From Chryseobacterium gleum (GTDB lineage Bacteria; Bacteroidota; Bacteroidia; Flavobacteriales_D; Crocinitomicaceae), in NCBI GenBank assembly GCA_945897805.1, contig CAMDFX010000012.1, positions 1 through 64,000 of the forward strand: a DNA stretch of 64,000 bases, written 5' to 3'. The notes below the pieces were generated by a model. That model saw nothing but the letters and a program-made list of their open reading frames with translations. It did no database searches and was not told the DNA's origin. The position numbers and the translations under genes were made by a program. This document shows, piece by piece, positions 26,256 through 34,581 of the stretch (its first letter is position 1; each line of letters starts with the position of its first letter).

Positions 26256-26367
26256 GCTATTCTCTCTTTACAAAATACATTCAATTGAACTACCACAAAA
26301 GTACGAAATAATCAAAGTTGAAAGTTGTAAATCGACTTTTTTTGCTTTCTTTATGATTAAAATAAAC

Positions 26368-27894
26368 TTAATATTCTACCAAACTTCTCCCGGTCATTTC
26401 CATTGGCGCTGCCATTCCCATGCGATTCAAAATCGTGGGGGCAACATCTGCTAAAATTCCATCGTTCAATTTCAAATGATTTTCTGTTATCAAAACCACA
26501 GGAACGGGATTCAATGAATGCGCAGTATTGGGCGAACCATCAGGATTGATGGCAAAATCTGCATTTCCATGATCTGCGATGACCAAGAATTCGTATCCTA
26601 ATTTTTGCCCACATTCTACCACCGCTTGCAGACAAGAATCTACCGTTTCAACTGCTTTTACGATTGCTTCATAAACACCAGTATGACCGACCATGTCTGG
26701 ATTGGCGAAGTTTAGACAGAAAAAATTCGGTCTGTCTGTTCCCATGCTTTTAATGATAGTATCTCTCACACCAAAAGCACTCATTTCAGGTTGTAAATCG
26801 TAGGTAGCCACTTTAGGTGAATTGACCATCAAGCGCGTTTCACTTTTAAATATTTCTTCCCTTCCTCCACTAAAAAAGAATGTCACATGCGGATATTTCT
26901 CTGTTTCTGCAATGCGAACTTGGGTGCGGTCTAATTTTGAAAGTACTTCTCCAAAAGTATTTTGTAGATTGTCTTTGTCGAAAATAACATGCACATTTTT
27001 GTATGTCGCATCGTAATTTGTCATTGTAAATAAATGCAAATCAAGTGCATGCATATCGAATTCATGAATATCTTTTTGGGTTAATGTGGTCACAATTTCA
27101 CGTGGTCTGTCCGTTCTAAAGTTGAATGAAATCAACACATCTCCATTTTGAATAGTGCTGATAGGTGCGCCATTGTCAGTGATAACAACTGGTTCGATAA
27201 ATTCATCTGTAATATTCGCTGCATAAGCGGCTTCAATTGCGTCACTTGCTGATTGAAATACTTGACCAGTTCCGTGGACCATCAAATCGTAGGCTTTTTT
27301 CACTCTTTCCCAGCGAGTATCGCGATCCATTGCATAATAGCGCCCAACGATAGAGGCGATTTTTCCAGTAGTTTTTGCGATATTTTGTTCCAATTCTTGG
27401 ATGAATCCCAAGCCACTTTTTGGATCACAATCGCGGCCATCTGTAAATGCGTGAATGAAAACTTTTTTTAAGCCAAAAGAATGCGCCATTTCGCACAATG
27501 CATAAATGTGCTCTTGCGACGAATGCACGCCACCTTTGGAAACCAATCCCATCAAATGCAAAGCAACATCGTTCTTTTTAGCCGTTTCCATCGCCAAAAT
27601 CAGCGCTTCGTTTTTGAAAAATTCTTTGTCACGAATGGATTTATTGATGCGCGTCAATTCTTGGTAAACAATTCTTCCAGCACCAATATTTAAATGTCCC
27701 ACTTCAGAATTTCCCATTTGGCCTTCAGGCAACCCAACATCTTCGCCACAAGTTTTCAATTGCGCAGTTGGATATTTGGCCATCAAAGCATCCATAAACG
27801 GAGTATTGGCATTGTAAACCGCATCCGATTTAGAATGATCTCCGATACCCCATCCGTCTAAAATGATTAAGCCAAAATGTTTGGTCATTTCCAT
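26368..27894 (-). CDS. gpmI: 2,3-bisphosphoglycerate-independent phosphoglycerate mutase
   Basis: Glycolytic/gluconeogenic enzyme interconverting 3- and 2-phosphoglycerate; alkaline-phosphatase superfamily with two Mn ions. LIILDGWGIGD (~8-18) begins the phosphatase domain, GQMGNSEVGHLNIGAG contains the phosphorylated Ser, and VIADHGNAD and an AHSLNPVPV phrase supply late metal ligands and the C-terminal motif. 508 aa is typical. It starts 22 nt after the histidine-kinase gene on the same strand, so the two may be cotranscribed. Confidence 0.96.
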   Translation of the reverse strand: MEMTKHFGLIILDGWGIGDHSKSDAVYNANTPFMDALMAKYPTAQLKTCGEDVGLPEGQMGNSEVGHLNIGAGRIVYQELTRINKSIRDKEFFKNEALILAMETAKKNDVALHLMGLVSKGGVHSSQEHIYALCEMAHSFGLKKVFIHAFTDGRDCDPKSGLGFIQELEQNIAKTTGKIASIVGRYYAMDRDTRWERVKKAYDLMVHGTGQVFQSASDAIEAAYAANITDEFIEPVVITDNGAPISTIQNGDVLISFNFRTDRPREIVTTLTQKDIHEFDMHALDLHLFTMTNYDATYKNVHVIFDKDNLQNTFGEVLSKLDRTQVRIAETEKYPHVTFFFSGGREEIFKSETRLMVNSPKVATYDLQPEMSAFGVRDTIIKSMGTDRPNFFCLNFANPDMVGHTGVYEAIVKAVETVDSCLQAVVECGQKLGYEFLVIADHGNADFAINPDGSPNTAHSLNPVPVVLITENHLKLNDGILADVAPTILNRMGMAAPMEMTGRSLVEY

Positions 27895-27916
27895 AAATAT
27901 TTTAAAATGCTAAATA

Positions 27917-28807
27917 TTATAATGTTATTTCAAAAACTGAACCTGTTGGTTTATTTGGGTAATAATTCAACTTACCGCCGTTCAATTTGGTAAATTCAGC
28001 AGCGATGAATAAACCCAATCCTGTTCCTTTTTGTGAACGTGTTTCTTCGTTTTCAATTCGAAAAAACTTTTTAAAAATATCTTTTTGTAAATCAGCAGGA
28101 ACCCCGGGGCCAGCGTCTCTAGTTCCAAATTTTACATGGTTTATTTCTCGTTTCAAGAAAACGATGAAACGCTCAGAGTTGGAGGCATATTTCAACCCGT
28201 TTTCAATTAAATTTCTTAAGATGGTTTTGATCATAAACGCATCAGCTTCGATTTTTACGGTGACTTGATTTTCAAAAATAATCCAGTCTTTTCCTGAAGT
28301 AATATTGTAATTGTCAATTAATTGCTGAATTAATTCATTCAAATCAATCCATTCTTTGTGCAATTTTAAAGTGCGATTTTCTAATCTTGTTGCCGTTAAA
28401 ATCGATTCCACAATTTCTTCCAATCGCTGATTTTCAATGATCGCTTTTTGCAACATTTCTTCCCTTTTTTCAGTCGAGAAGTCTCGCTTAATTAAAGTTT
28501 GTAAGTACAATTTGGTCGAAGCTAAAGGCGTTTTTAATTCATGCGTGACAGAAAGCAAAAAATTACTTTGTCGTTCTGAAAGTTGTTGATCTTTTTTAAT
28601 TGAGATTTTGATGCGCCAAAGTCCAAAAAGAAGAATTGAGAAAAAAACAATGCCTTCACCTACAATCATGATGGCTTTGTTGTTCGCTTTTCCGTTTACA
28701 GCTTGCAATTCGTGGGTAATTTGTATCAAGTGAAAGCCCCACCAAGCAAATTGCAAAACGACATATATCCCAAGAATATAAAAGAATAATGCCGTCTGTT
28801 TTTTCAT
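27917..28807 (-). CDS. Sensor histidine kinase
   Basis: Two membrane helices (~5-25 and ~45-63) flank a short (~20-residue) periplasmic loop. A HisKA domain follows with the phospho-acceptor His in SVTHELKTPLAS (~87-98), then an HATPase domain with NLIENGLKYA (N box), DAGPGVP (G1) and GTGLGLFIAAE (G2). The near absence of a sensor loop suggests it senses the membrane or a partner. No response regulator is adjacent, so it is an orphan here. Confidence 0.9.
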   Translation of the reverse strand: MKKQTALFFYILGIYVVLQFAWWGFHLIQITHELQAVNGKANNKAIMIVGEGIVFFSILLFGLWRIKISIKKDQQLSERQSNFLLSVTHELKTPLASTKLYLQTLIKRDFSTEKREEMLQKAIIENQRLEEIVESILTATRLENRTLKLHKEWIDLNELIQQLIDNYNITSGKDWIIFENQVTVKIEADAFMIKTILRNLIENGLKYASNSERFIVFLKREINHVKFGTRDAGPGVPADLQKDIFKKFFRIENEETRSQKGTGLGLFIAAEFTKLNGGKLNYYPNKPTGSVFEITL

Positions 28808-28885
28808 TCTTTAGTGCTGATTTTCTAGTTCAAAATTACTAATCAAAAACCGTGCTAGAATGTGATTTTTTTGTTAAAAAAGATA

Positions 28886-28975
28886 TTTGATTTTCGTAAA
28901 AATTGAAATCAATTTAAAATTAACAGCATAAATTAAAGTCTTAAAGTTGCGCAGCAACGACTCCTAAAATCTTAA
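28886..28975 (-). repeat. Dispersed repeat, copy B
   Basis: Minus-strand copy of the element at 14686-14774. Its hairpin is GTTGC-TGC-GCAAC, while copy A has GTTG-TTTTG-CAAC, so the loop differs and the stem is kept. It lies in the 193-bp gap between the end of the PurF gene and the start of the histidine kinase. Confidence 0.7.
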
Positions 28976-29000
28976 CATCTTATAGCGCAGCCGGTCTTTT

Positions 29001-30902
29001 TTAGTACGCGCGTTCGTTTTTTCCCTCAACAAAATTAATAAATGCGCGATTGACCACTTTGTTTCCACCTGGTGTTGGGTAGTTTCCTGTGAAATACCAA
29101 TCTCCTAAGTGGTTTGGAATTGCCGCGTGTAAGTTTTCGATGGTTTGATACACAATTTCAACTTTGGCTTGAATATTTGCAGGTGTCAATAATTCTGCAA
29201 TTTTTGCAGAGATTTCTTCTGCTTTGAATGGGGCATAAATTTCTTTGACGTAATTTTTTATTTGTTCTTTGGGCAATTTTGCTTGATCCAAACATTTTCT
29301 ATAAACATCGTCAATGATGTGGCCTTTTCCTTGCTCTTTCAATAAATGAATAGCCGCATCAAAAGCGATAAAGTCGCCCATTTTCGCCATGTCGATTCCG
29401 TAGCAATCAGGATAACGAATTTGAGGTGCTGATGAAACAACCACTATTTTTACTGGTTCAAGGCGGTCTAAAATTCGCAAGATGCTTTGTTTTAGTGTCG
29501 TTCCGCGAACAATACTGTCATCAATCACAACCAAATTGTCTTTTCCGCTAACAACTGAGCCGTACGTGATGTCGTAAACATGCGCTACCAAATCATCTCG
29601 TGCATCATCTTGTGTGATGAATGTCCTCAGTTTCGCGTCTTTGATGGCAATTTTTTCGATGCGTGCTCTTTGGTAAATGATGTCTTTCAATTGCTCTGGA
29701 GAAGGATTCGCACCTAAATCCAAAATCGCTTGAAATTTTCTGTCATTCAAATAATCTTCTAAGCCTTTGATCATTCCATAAAAGGAAGTTTCTGCAGTAT
29801 TTGGAATGAATGAGAAAACAGAGTTATCTAAATCATAATCAACTGCTTTCAACACTTGATTTACCACCAATTTACCTAAATTGATCCGTTCTTTGTAGAT
29901 ATCAATATCGTTGCCTCGGGAGAAATAAATGCGCTCAAAAGAACAACTTTTTCTCTCTCTTGGGTCATTGATTTTTACTTCACTTATATCGCCTGATTTT
30001 TTGATAATCAAAGCGCTTCCTGGAGTCAATTCTTGGACTTGGTCAAATTTCAGACGGAAAGCTGTTTGAATTACCGAACGTTCTGATGCGACCACACAAA
30101 CTTCTTCATCTTCATACCAAAAAGCCGGGCGAATTCCTGAAGGATCTCGCAACACAAATGCATCACCATGACCAAATAAACCAGCCATCGCATATCCACC
30201 GTCCCAATCAGAGGAGGCTTTTTTTAATATTTTTTCGATGTTCAAATTTTTAGCAATGCGGTCGTAAATTTCAGGAATTGAAAATCCCTGCGTGGTCAAA
30301 GATTGCAGCATTTCGTCATTTTCTTCGTCCAAGAAATGACCGATTTTTTCTAATACTGTTACAGTATCTGATTTCTCTTTTGGATGCTGACCAATTTCTA
30401 ATAAAACGTCAAAAAGTTCGTCAACATTGGTCAAATTAAAATTTCCGGCAACAGCTAAATTTCTGGTAATCCAATTGTTTTGTCTTAAAAATGGATGACA
30501 ACTTTCGATGCTGTTTCTTCCAAATGTTCCATATCTCAAGTGTCCTAAAAATAGTTCCCCAGTAAAGCCAGCGTTTTTTTTCAGATACTCAATGTCTTTC
30601 AATTTTGAAGCATCTTCTTCTTCAATTTGTTTGAAGCGACTATTGATTTGATCAAAAATATCTTGAATTGGTTTGCTATCGATTGAACGATAACGCGAAA
30701 TATAGCGCTCGCCAGGTTGCATGTCAAATTTTATATTTGCCACGCCGGCACCGTCTTGTCCGCGGTTGATTTGTTTCTCCATCAGAAGATGAAGTTTACT
30801 TAAACCGTAAAAGGCTGTCCCATATTTTTCGAGATAAAATTGAAGGGGTTTTTTCAATCTTAACAGTGCTATTCCGCACTCATGTTTGATCGGATCACTC
30901 AT
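29001..30902 (-). CDS. purF: Amidophosphoribosyltransferase, long Bacteroidota form
   Basis: First enzyme of purine synthesis: glutamine amide transfer to PRPP. Start set at the ATG 30902 (MSDPIKHECG) because a good promoter overlaps an upstream in-frame ATG at 30926. The class II amidotransferase Cys would be residue 9, implying removal of a short N-terminal peptide. NRGQDGAG, LFLGHLRYGTFG and SDWDGGYAMAGL are glutaminase-like; NLVVIDDSIVRGTTL is the PRPP-binding loop. At 633 residues it is longer than the ~500-residue classical PurF and may be a paralogue. It lies beside lspA but has its own promoter. Confidence 0.88.
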   Translation of the reverse strand: MSDPIKHECGIALLRLKKPLQFYLEKYGTAFYGLSKLHLLMEKQINRGQDGAGVANIKFDMQPGERYISRYRSIDSKPIQDIFDQINSRFKQIEEEDASKLKDIEYLKKNAGFTGELFLGHLRYGTFGRNSIESCHPFLRQNNWITRNLAVAGNFNLTNVDELFDVLLEIGQHPKEKSDTVTVLEKIGHFLDEENDEMLQSLTTQGFSIPEIYDRIAKNLNIEKILKKASSDWDGGYAMAGLFGHGDAFVLRDPSGIRPAFWYEDEEVCVVASERSVIQTAFRLKFDQVQELTPGSALIIKKSGDISEVKINDPRERKSCSFERIYFSRGNDIDIYKERINLGKLVVNQVLKAVDYDLDNSVFSFIPNTAETSFYGMIKGLEDYLNDRKFQAILDLGANPSPEQLKDIIYQRARIEKIAIKDAKLRTFITQDDARDDLVAHVYDITYGSVVSGKDNLVVIDDSIVRGTTLKQSILRILDRLEPVKIVVVSSAPQIRYPDCYGIDMAKMGDFIAFDAAIHLLKEQGKGHIIDDVYRKCLDQAKLPKEQIKNYVKEIYAPFKAEEISAKIAELLTPANIQAKVEIVYQTIENLHAAIPNHLGDWYFTGNYPTPGGNKVVNRAFINFVEGKNERAY

Positions 30903-30922
30903 GGCTCTTCCTGAAATTTTTT

Positions 30923-30954
30923 GCAAAGATACTTATAATATGCAGGGTTTACAA
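30923..30954 (-). promoter_or_regulatory. Bacteroidota-type promoter for the PurF gene
   Basis: On the minus strand TTG (30954-30952), 20 nt, then TATCTTTGC (30931-30923): a near-perfect -33/-7 pair. The gap from the -7 box to the ATG at 30902 is 20 nt. It rules out the 30926 start. Confidence 0.7.
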
Positions 30955-31009
30955 TTTAAGGAAAGGAATAAAAAGGAATTAAACAAACCGAAATGTAAAG
31001 ATTTTATTT

Positions 31010-31747
31010 CTAAGGAATTAATTCTGTTTCGTTCATTTCTTCAGCATTTTCAGAAATGTCTTCATCGACTATTGAGTTTTTCTTTTTCTTGGAAAAATAG
31101 CTTCGTTGTCTGATTAGAATTAACAGCACGCCACAAGTGATTGAACCGTCAGCAACATTCCAAACTGCTGGAAAAACATCTTTGCCACCCAGCCACGGCA
31201 ACCAAGTTGGCCAAGTGAAATCGAACTGAAACATATCGACGACATTTCCAAATAAAAATCCTGCGTGACGTACTTCTACTTTTCCGTAGAAATCACAATT
31301 TGCAAAAACGCCTGAACCTTCTAATTGATTGAAAGACATGCAAGGTTTGAAAGGAAAAATAAAATCATAAAACATGGAATCGATTAGGTTTCCAGTGGCA
31401 CCGGCAAATATCAATCCGAGGGCGATTAAAAACTCCATTTTCATACCTGCCTTGGCTTGTTTTATCCAATAATATCCTATACCACCAATGGCAATAATTC
31501 TGAAAATACTGAGTGCTAATTTTCCCCAAATCCCTGCGCCAAGTGTTGTGCCGAAAGCCATTCCTTGATTTTCAACGTACACAATTTTGAACCAACTTCC
31601 TAAGAGATTAATGGGTTGATCCATGCTTGAAACAGAGGTTTTGACCCAAACTTTAATCAATTGGTCCAATAACAAAATAAGGGCCACGACAGCCCCTACA
31701 ATAATTAATTTTTTTCTCACAATATTATTTTTGAGCATTTTTGGCAT
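31010..31747 (-). CDS. lspA: Lipoprotein signal peptidase
   Basis: Membrane aspartyl protease that cleaves prolipoproteins after lipidation. Four hydrophobic helices; GNLIDSMFYDF (~120-130) and WNVADGSITCG (~205-215) hold the two catalytic Asp. The 245-residue length reflects an inserted loop and a C-terminal basic/acidic tail, as in other Bacteroidota LspA. The start overlaps the end of the DksA-like gene by 23 nt; a second ATG at 31738 is possible. Several lipoproteins in this window are its likely substrates. Confidence 0.93.
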   Translation of the reverse strand: MPKMLKNNIVRKKLIIVGAVVALILLLDQLIKVWVKTSVSSMDQPINLLGSWFKIVYVENQGMAFGTTLGAGIWGKLALSIFRIIAIGGIGYYWIKQAKAGMKMEFLIALGLIFAGATGNLIDSMFYDFIFPFKPCMSFNQLEGSGVFANCDFYGKVEVRHAGFLFGNVVDMFQFDFTWPTWLPWLGGKDVFPAVWNVADGSITCGVLLILIRQRSYFSKKKKNSIVDEDISENAEEMNETELIP

Positions 31748-32105
31748 CGATGCTTAATGTTGCATGAGGCACCAAGCGCAGTCTTTCTTTTTGAATCAAT
31801 TTTCCTGTAGCACGACAAATTCCGTACGTTTTATTTTCAATTCGAATCAAGGCATTTTGCAGATTTTGAATGAATTTCTCTTGACGTGCTCCTAATTGCG
31901 CAACCTCCTCTCGAGATAGTGTTTCGGAACCATCTTCCATCATATTGAAAGTGCGCGCCGTATCGTCTGTTCCATGATTGTCGCTATTTGAAAGTGAGTT
32001 TTTCAACATATCGTAATCTTCTTGTGCTTCCTTCAATTTATCGTTGATCAAAGCTCTGAACTCATCCAATTCAGTATCGGAATATCTTGTTTTTTCTTGT
32101 GACAT
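31725..32105 (-). CDS. DksA/TraR-family regulator
   Basis: Predicted RNA-polymerase-binding transcription factor. Start at 32105 (MSQEKTRYSD); an ATG-less extension upstream runs into a TATATTTG -7 box. Residues ~8-85 form the long coiled coil, with D-D-x-A phrase GTDDTAR. The C-terminal region has YGICRATGKLI and LRLVPHATLSI, the zinc-finger position, but only one Cys remains, so zinc is not bound; this is usual for this Bacteroidota group. Overlap with lspA by 23 nt implies coupled expression. Confidence 0.9.
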   Translation of the reverse strand: MSQEKTRYSDTELDEFRALINDKLKEAQEDYDMLKNSLSNSDNHGTDDTARTFNMMEDGSETLSREEVAQLGARQEKFIQNLQNALIRIENKTYGICRATGKLIQKERLRLVPHATLSIDAKNAQK

Positions 32106-32150
32106 AATTTTCAACTTTTTCGAGATTGCAGTCTCATAAACAAATGCGGA

Positions 32151-32158
32151 CAAATATA
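32151..32158 (-). promoter_or_regulatory. Candidate -7 box for the dksA-like/lspA unit
   Basis: TATATTTG on the minus strand (32158-32151), with TTG 15 nt upstream (32176-32174), shorter than the usual spacing. It lies 45 nt before the chosen DksA-like start. Confidence 0.45.
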
Positions 32159-32346
32159 ATCCAAAATAATTTGCAATATGAACTAAATTTTAGCACTTTA
32201 TCAACAATTTAAATAAATTTAATCTGTGTTTAATTTCAATATTTTTTCTTTAAAACGCCTGTAATTAAACACTTATTTCCCGCGCAACTATTTTATTATT
32301 CTCTTTATTTGTTAACTTTCTAATTTCTAACGTTTTTCTTGTTAAA

Positions 32347-32736
32347 TTGTACAAGATTAAATTCCAAATAATATACAATCATGAAAAAAAGTTCTTTTTA
32401 ATCGTTTTTTCCTTTATTTCTTTGAATTTGATGAGTCAAGTAGAAAATAAAGTAGCGCAAGAATTGATTCCAACTTTTAGTCAAACACTTTCGCCTAATT
32501 CAGAAAATCCATTTTTTTCCGTCAAGAATTTAAGTTTTTTTCCCAACAATGAACTGGTTGTTTTCAATAGATGGGGAAATGAAGTCTATAAAGCTTCTCC
32601 ATATAGTGGAAAATGGGCAGGAAGAAAAGGTGGGACAAAAAAAGAAGTTTTATTAGAAGAAGGCACTTATTTTTACATTTTTACAGATAAAATGTCTCAA
32701 ACAAAATACCAAGGATATTTTAATTTATTGCATTAA
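32347..32736 (+). CDS. Small CHU_C/T9SS type B-like domain protein with disrupted start
   Basis: The open frame encodes a gliding-type C-terminal domain: LVVFNRWGNEVYKA, SGKWAG and EEGTYFYIF (T9SS type B style) after only ~45 residues, so it is almost a bare sorting domain. The in-frame start would be TTG 32347 or an internal ATG at 32431. A perfect signal peptide (KKFFLIVFSFISLNLMSQ) is in frame, but its natural ATG (32381) is one base out of frame: ATG is followed by A7 (32384-32390), and A8 would join them. This suggests a deletion, a sequencing indel or slippage. A 193-bp gene-free AT-rich gap lies upstream. Confidence 0.6.
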   Translation: MYKIKFQIIYNHEKKFFLIVFSFISLNLMSQVENKVAQELIPTFSQTLSPNSENPFFSVKNLSFFPNNELVVFNRWGNEVYKASPYSGKWAGRKGGTKKEVLLEEGTYFYIFTDKMSQTKYQGYFNLLH

Positions 32737-33407
32737 TCAAATTTCACGGGAAAAATGAAATAAGAACGCACCGCGCGACCATTATTAATTGCGGGGTGCC
32801 ATTTAGGCATTGATTTTACAACTCTCAATGCTTCTTTGTCGCACTCGGGGCAATTGTTTACTCCTCTTACAACTTGAAATTTAGACAACATTCCGTCTTT
32901 TTCAACGATCATTTTTATATAACATTTCTGATTGGTTCTTTCTTGCTCTGAGGCAGGGTTTCGAATCATTTTTGAAATGTACAAATTCATTTTTTCAGGA
33001 CCACCTGGAAAAGATGCTGCAACTTCTGGAACGTCATAAATTTTCTCTTCCTCCTGATTTACGTCTTCTGGCATAACAAGTACATCATCAAAACCAAGGT
33101 CAATTCGCTCTGTGACTGGATCTAACTGTAATTCTATTTCTTGAAGCTCTTTTGGATTATTCGTGCTTGCAATATAAAAATAGGTTTCGTAATCTTTGTC
33201 ACTTTTGAATACAACAGAATCATTTTTTTTGATGGTTGCCACTTTAATCATTCCTTCTTTGTCTGTTTGGCCAATGTTCGACTTGTTTAGAATTACATGA
33301 ATGTTTGAAATAGGAATTCCTTCGCCATCCGTGACTAAAAAAGTGGTTTGTGCTTGCAAGGAGGTTAGATGTAAACTTACAAGTAGGAGGATAATCAAAT
33401 TTTTCAT
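32733..33407 (-). CDS. TonB C-terminal-domain protein with CarboxypepD_reg-like N-terminus
   Basis: Start at 33407 (MKNLIILLLV); an upstream ATG six codons earlier is less likely. Signal peptide to ~residue 20 (SLQAQ), a carboxypeptidase-regulatory-like beta domain (~20-95), an acidic linker, and a TonB_C-like domain (~120-224) with FPGGPEKMNLYI, VVRGVNNCPECDKEALRVVKSMPKW. No N-terminal membrane anchor is kept, so it is not a classical energy-transducing TonB. Convergent with the CHU_C protein; stops overlap by 4 nt. Confidence 0.75.
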   Translation of the reverse strand: MKNLIILLLVSLHLTSLQAQTTFLVTDGEGIPISNIHVILNKSNIGQTDKEGMIKVATIKKNDSVVFKSDKDYETYFYIASTNNPKELQEIELQLDPVTERIDLGFDDVLVMPEDVNQEEEKIYDVPEVAASFPGGPEKMNLYISKMIRNPASEQERTNQKCYIKMIVEKDGMLSKFQVVRGVNNCPECDKEALRVVKSMPKWHPAINNGRAVRSYFIFPVKFD

Positions 33408-33524
33408 AAGCAAGGATAAGAACAAGTTGTGATGCTGTGTTTACTCAAATGTACGATTTTTATTGGAACAAAAAAATTTAATTTAAATCTTGTATAATTT
33501 GCTTTGAATGCAAAACTCAAGCCA

Positions 33525-33563
33525 TAAAAAAGGGACAATTACCAACCGTAATCGCCCCTTTTT
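33525..33563 (-). terminator. Rho-independent terminator
   Basis: On the minus strand a GGGGCGATTAC / GTAATTGTCCC hairpin with a T run follows the DUF2911 gene. The opposite side also ends in T, so it may work in both directions. Confidence 0.75.
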
Positions 33564-33580
33564 GAGTGAAATGATATTTA

Positions 33581-34438
33581 TTACTTTCCGCCTTTTTTCG
33601 CTGTTGCGATAATTTCATCTGCCATTTTAACGTAGGCATTGTCGCCATCTGTAGTCGCTAATTTTTTCACGATTTCAGCCGTTGCAATGGCATTTTTGTA
33701 ATCTTTTAATTCCAATTGGATTTTTGCTTTCAAATTGGCAACCCAATAGGCATCAGGATTTAATTCAAACGCTTTTGTTGCCCAATCCAAGGCTTGTTTC
33801 ATGTCTTTTTTGTTGTCGTAGTAATAAGAAGCCGCAGTGTAAAATGGTCTTGCATCCTTCGCCATCGTTGTTTCGATGTTTTTCATTACGCGTTCATCTA
33901 CTTCTGTAGTGATATCAAAAGCAATAACCGTATTTTCCCAAGACATTTCTATGGTTGCTTGAAGTGGTTTCAAATTGGCAAAATCGATGGTAAAAGTTTC
34001 AGTTTTTTCTGCTTTGTTTTTAACAGTTGCTTTGAAACGCATCAAATCTTCTGTTTCAGCATAACCGAAAGCACCACTTAATTTGGTGTTTTTATTTAAA
34101 ATAATCGTCCATTCTGTTTTGCTAGGAATGGTAAACAAAGAGTAAGTTCCCGCAGGCACAGTTTTTCCTTCGATTTTAACATCTTCACCAAAAGTAATTT
34201 TTGTACAAGCATTTGCACCTGTTCTCCAAAGCGCATCAAATGGCACTACGTCTCCAAAAACGGCTCGTCCTCGCGCACTTGGTCTACTGTATTCAACGGT
34301 CAATTCGGTTAAACCAAAGTTTTGTTTTACAGTTGAAAAAGGACTTAAAGTGGGTGTTTTGATTGATTGCGCTTGGCTATCTAAACCAAATCCAACTGCG
34401 ACAAATACTGTCAAAAATGCTGAGATTACTTTTTTCAT
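33581..34438 (-). CDS. Exported DUF2911 / TPR protein
   Basis: Signal peptide ~1-24 (DSQAQ). DUF2911 covers ~30-180 with the motifs VEYSRPSARGR, WRTGANACTKI, GTYSLFTIP and WTIILNK. A short TPR-like helical region (~195-280) follows. The family is common in Bacteroidota and has no confirmed activity. Monocistronic with its own terminator. Confidence 0.88.
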   Translation of the reverse strand: MKKVISAFLTVFVAVGFGLDSQAQSIKTPTLSPFSTVKQNFGLTELTVEYSRPSARGRAVFGDVVPFDALWRTGANACTKITFGEDVKIEGKTVPAGTYSLFTIPSKTEWTIILNKNTKLSGAFGYAETEDLMRFKATVKNKAEKTETFTIDFANLKPLQATIEMSWENTVIAFDITTEVDERVMKNIETTMAKDARPFYTAASYYYDNKKDMKQALDWATKAFELNPDAYWVANLKAKIQLELKDYKNAIATAEIVKKLATTDGDNAYVKMADEIIATAKKGGK

Positions 34439-34581
34439 TTTGAATTTTTTAAATTTTATTGAAGCGTGAAATTACGAAATATTCTGGATTCAATTCTGTA
34501 TAGAAACAAGTTGATGAGGGAATTGTTTTGGAAGTTAAAACTGCGATTAAAAGAAAAATCAGTTGCTGATTTCTATCGTTT

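Noticed and set aside
30903-30926. Longer PurF start at 30926
   Set aside because: A near-perfect promoter (30923-30954) overlaps it, and homologues begin close to the Cys at MSDPIKHEC.
32381-32401. ATG at 32381 as start of the CHU_C protein
   Set aside because: It reads out of frame after A7 and stops after six codons, so the open frame cannot begin there unless a base is missing.
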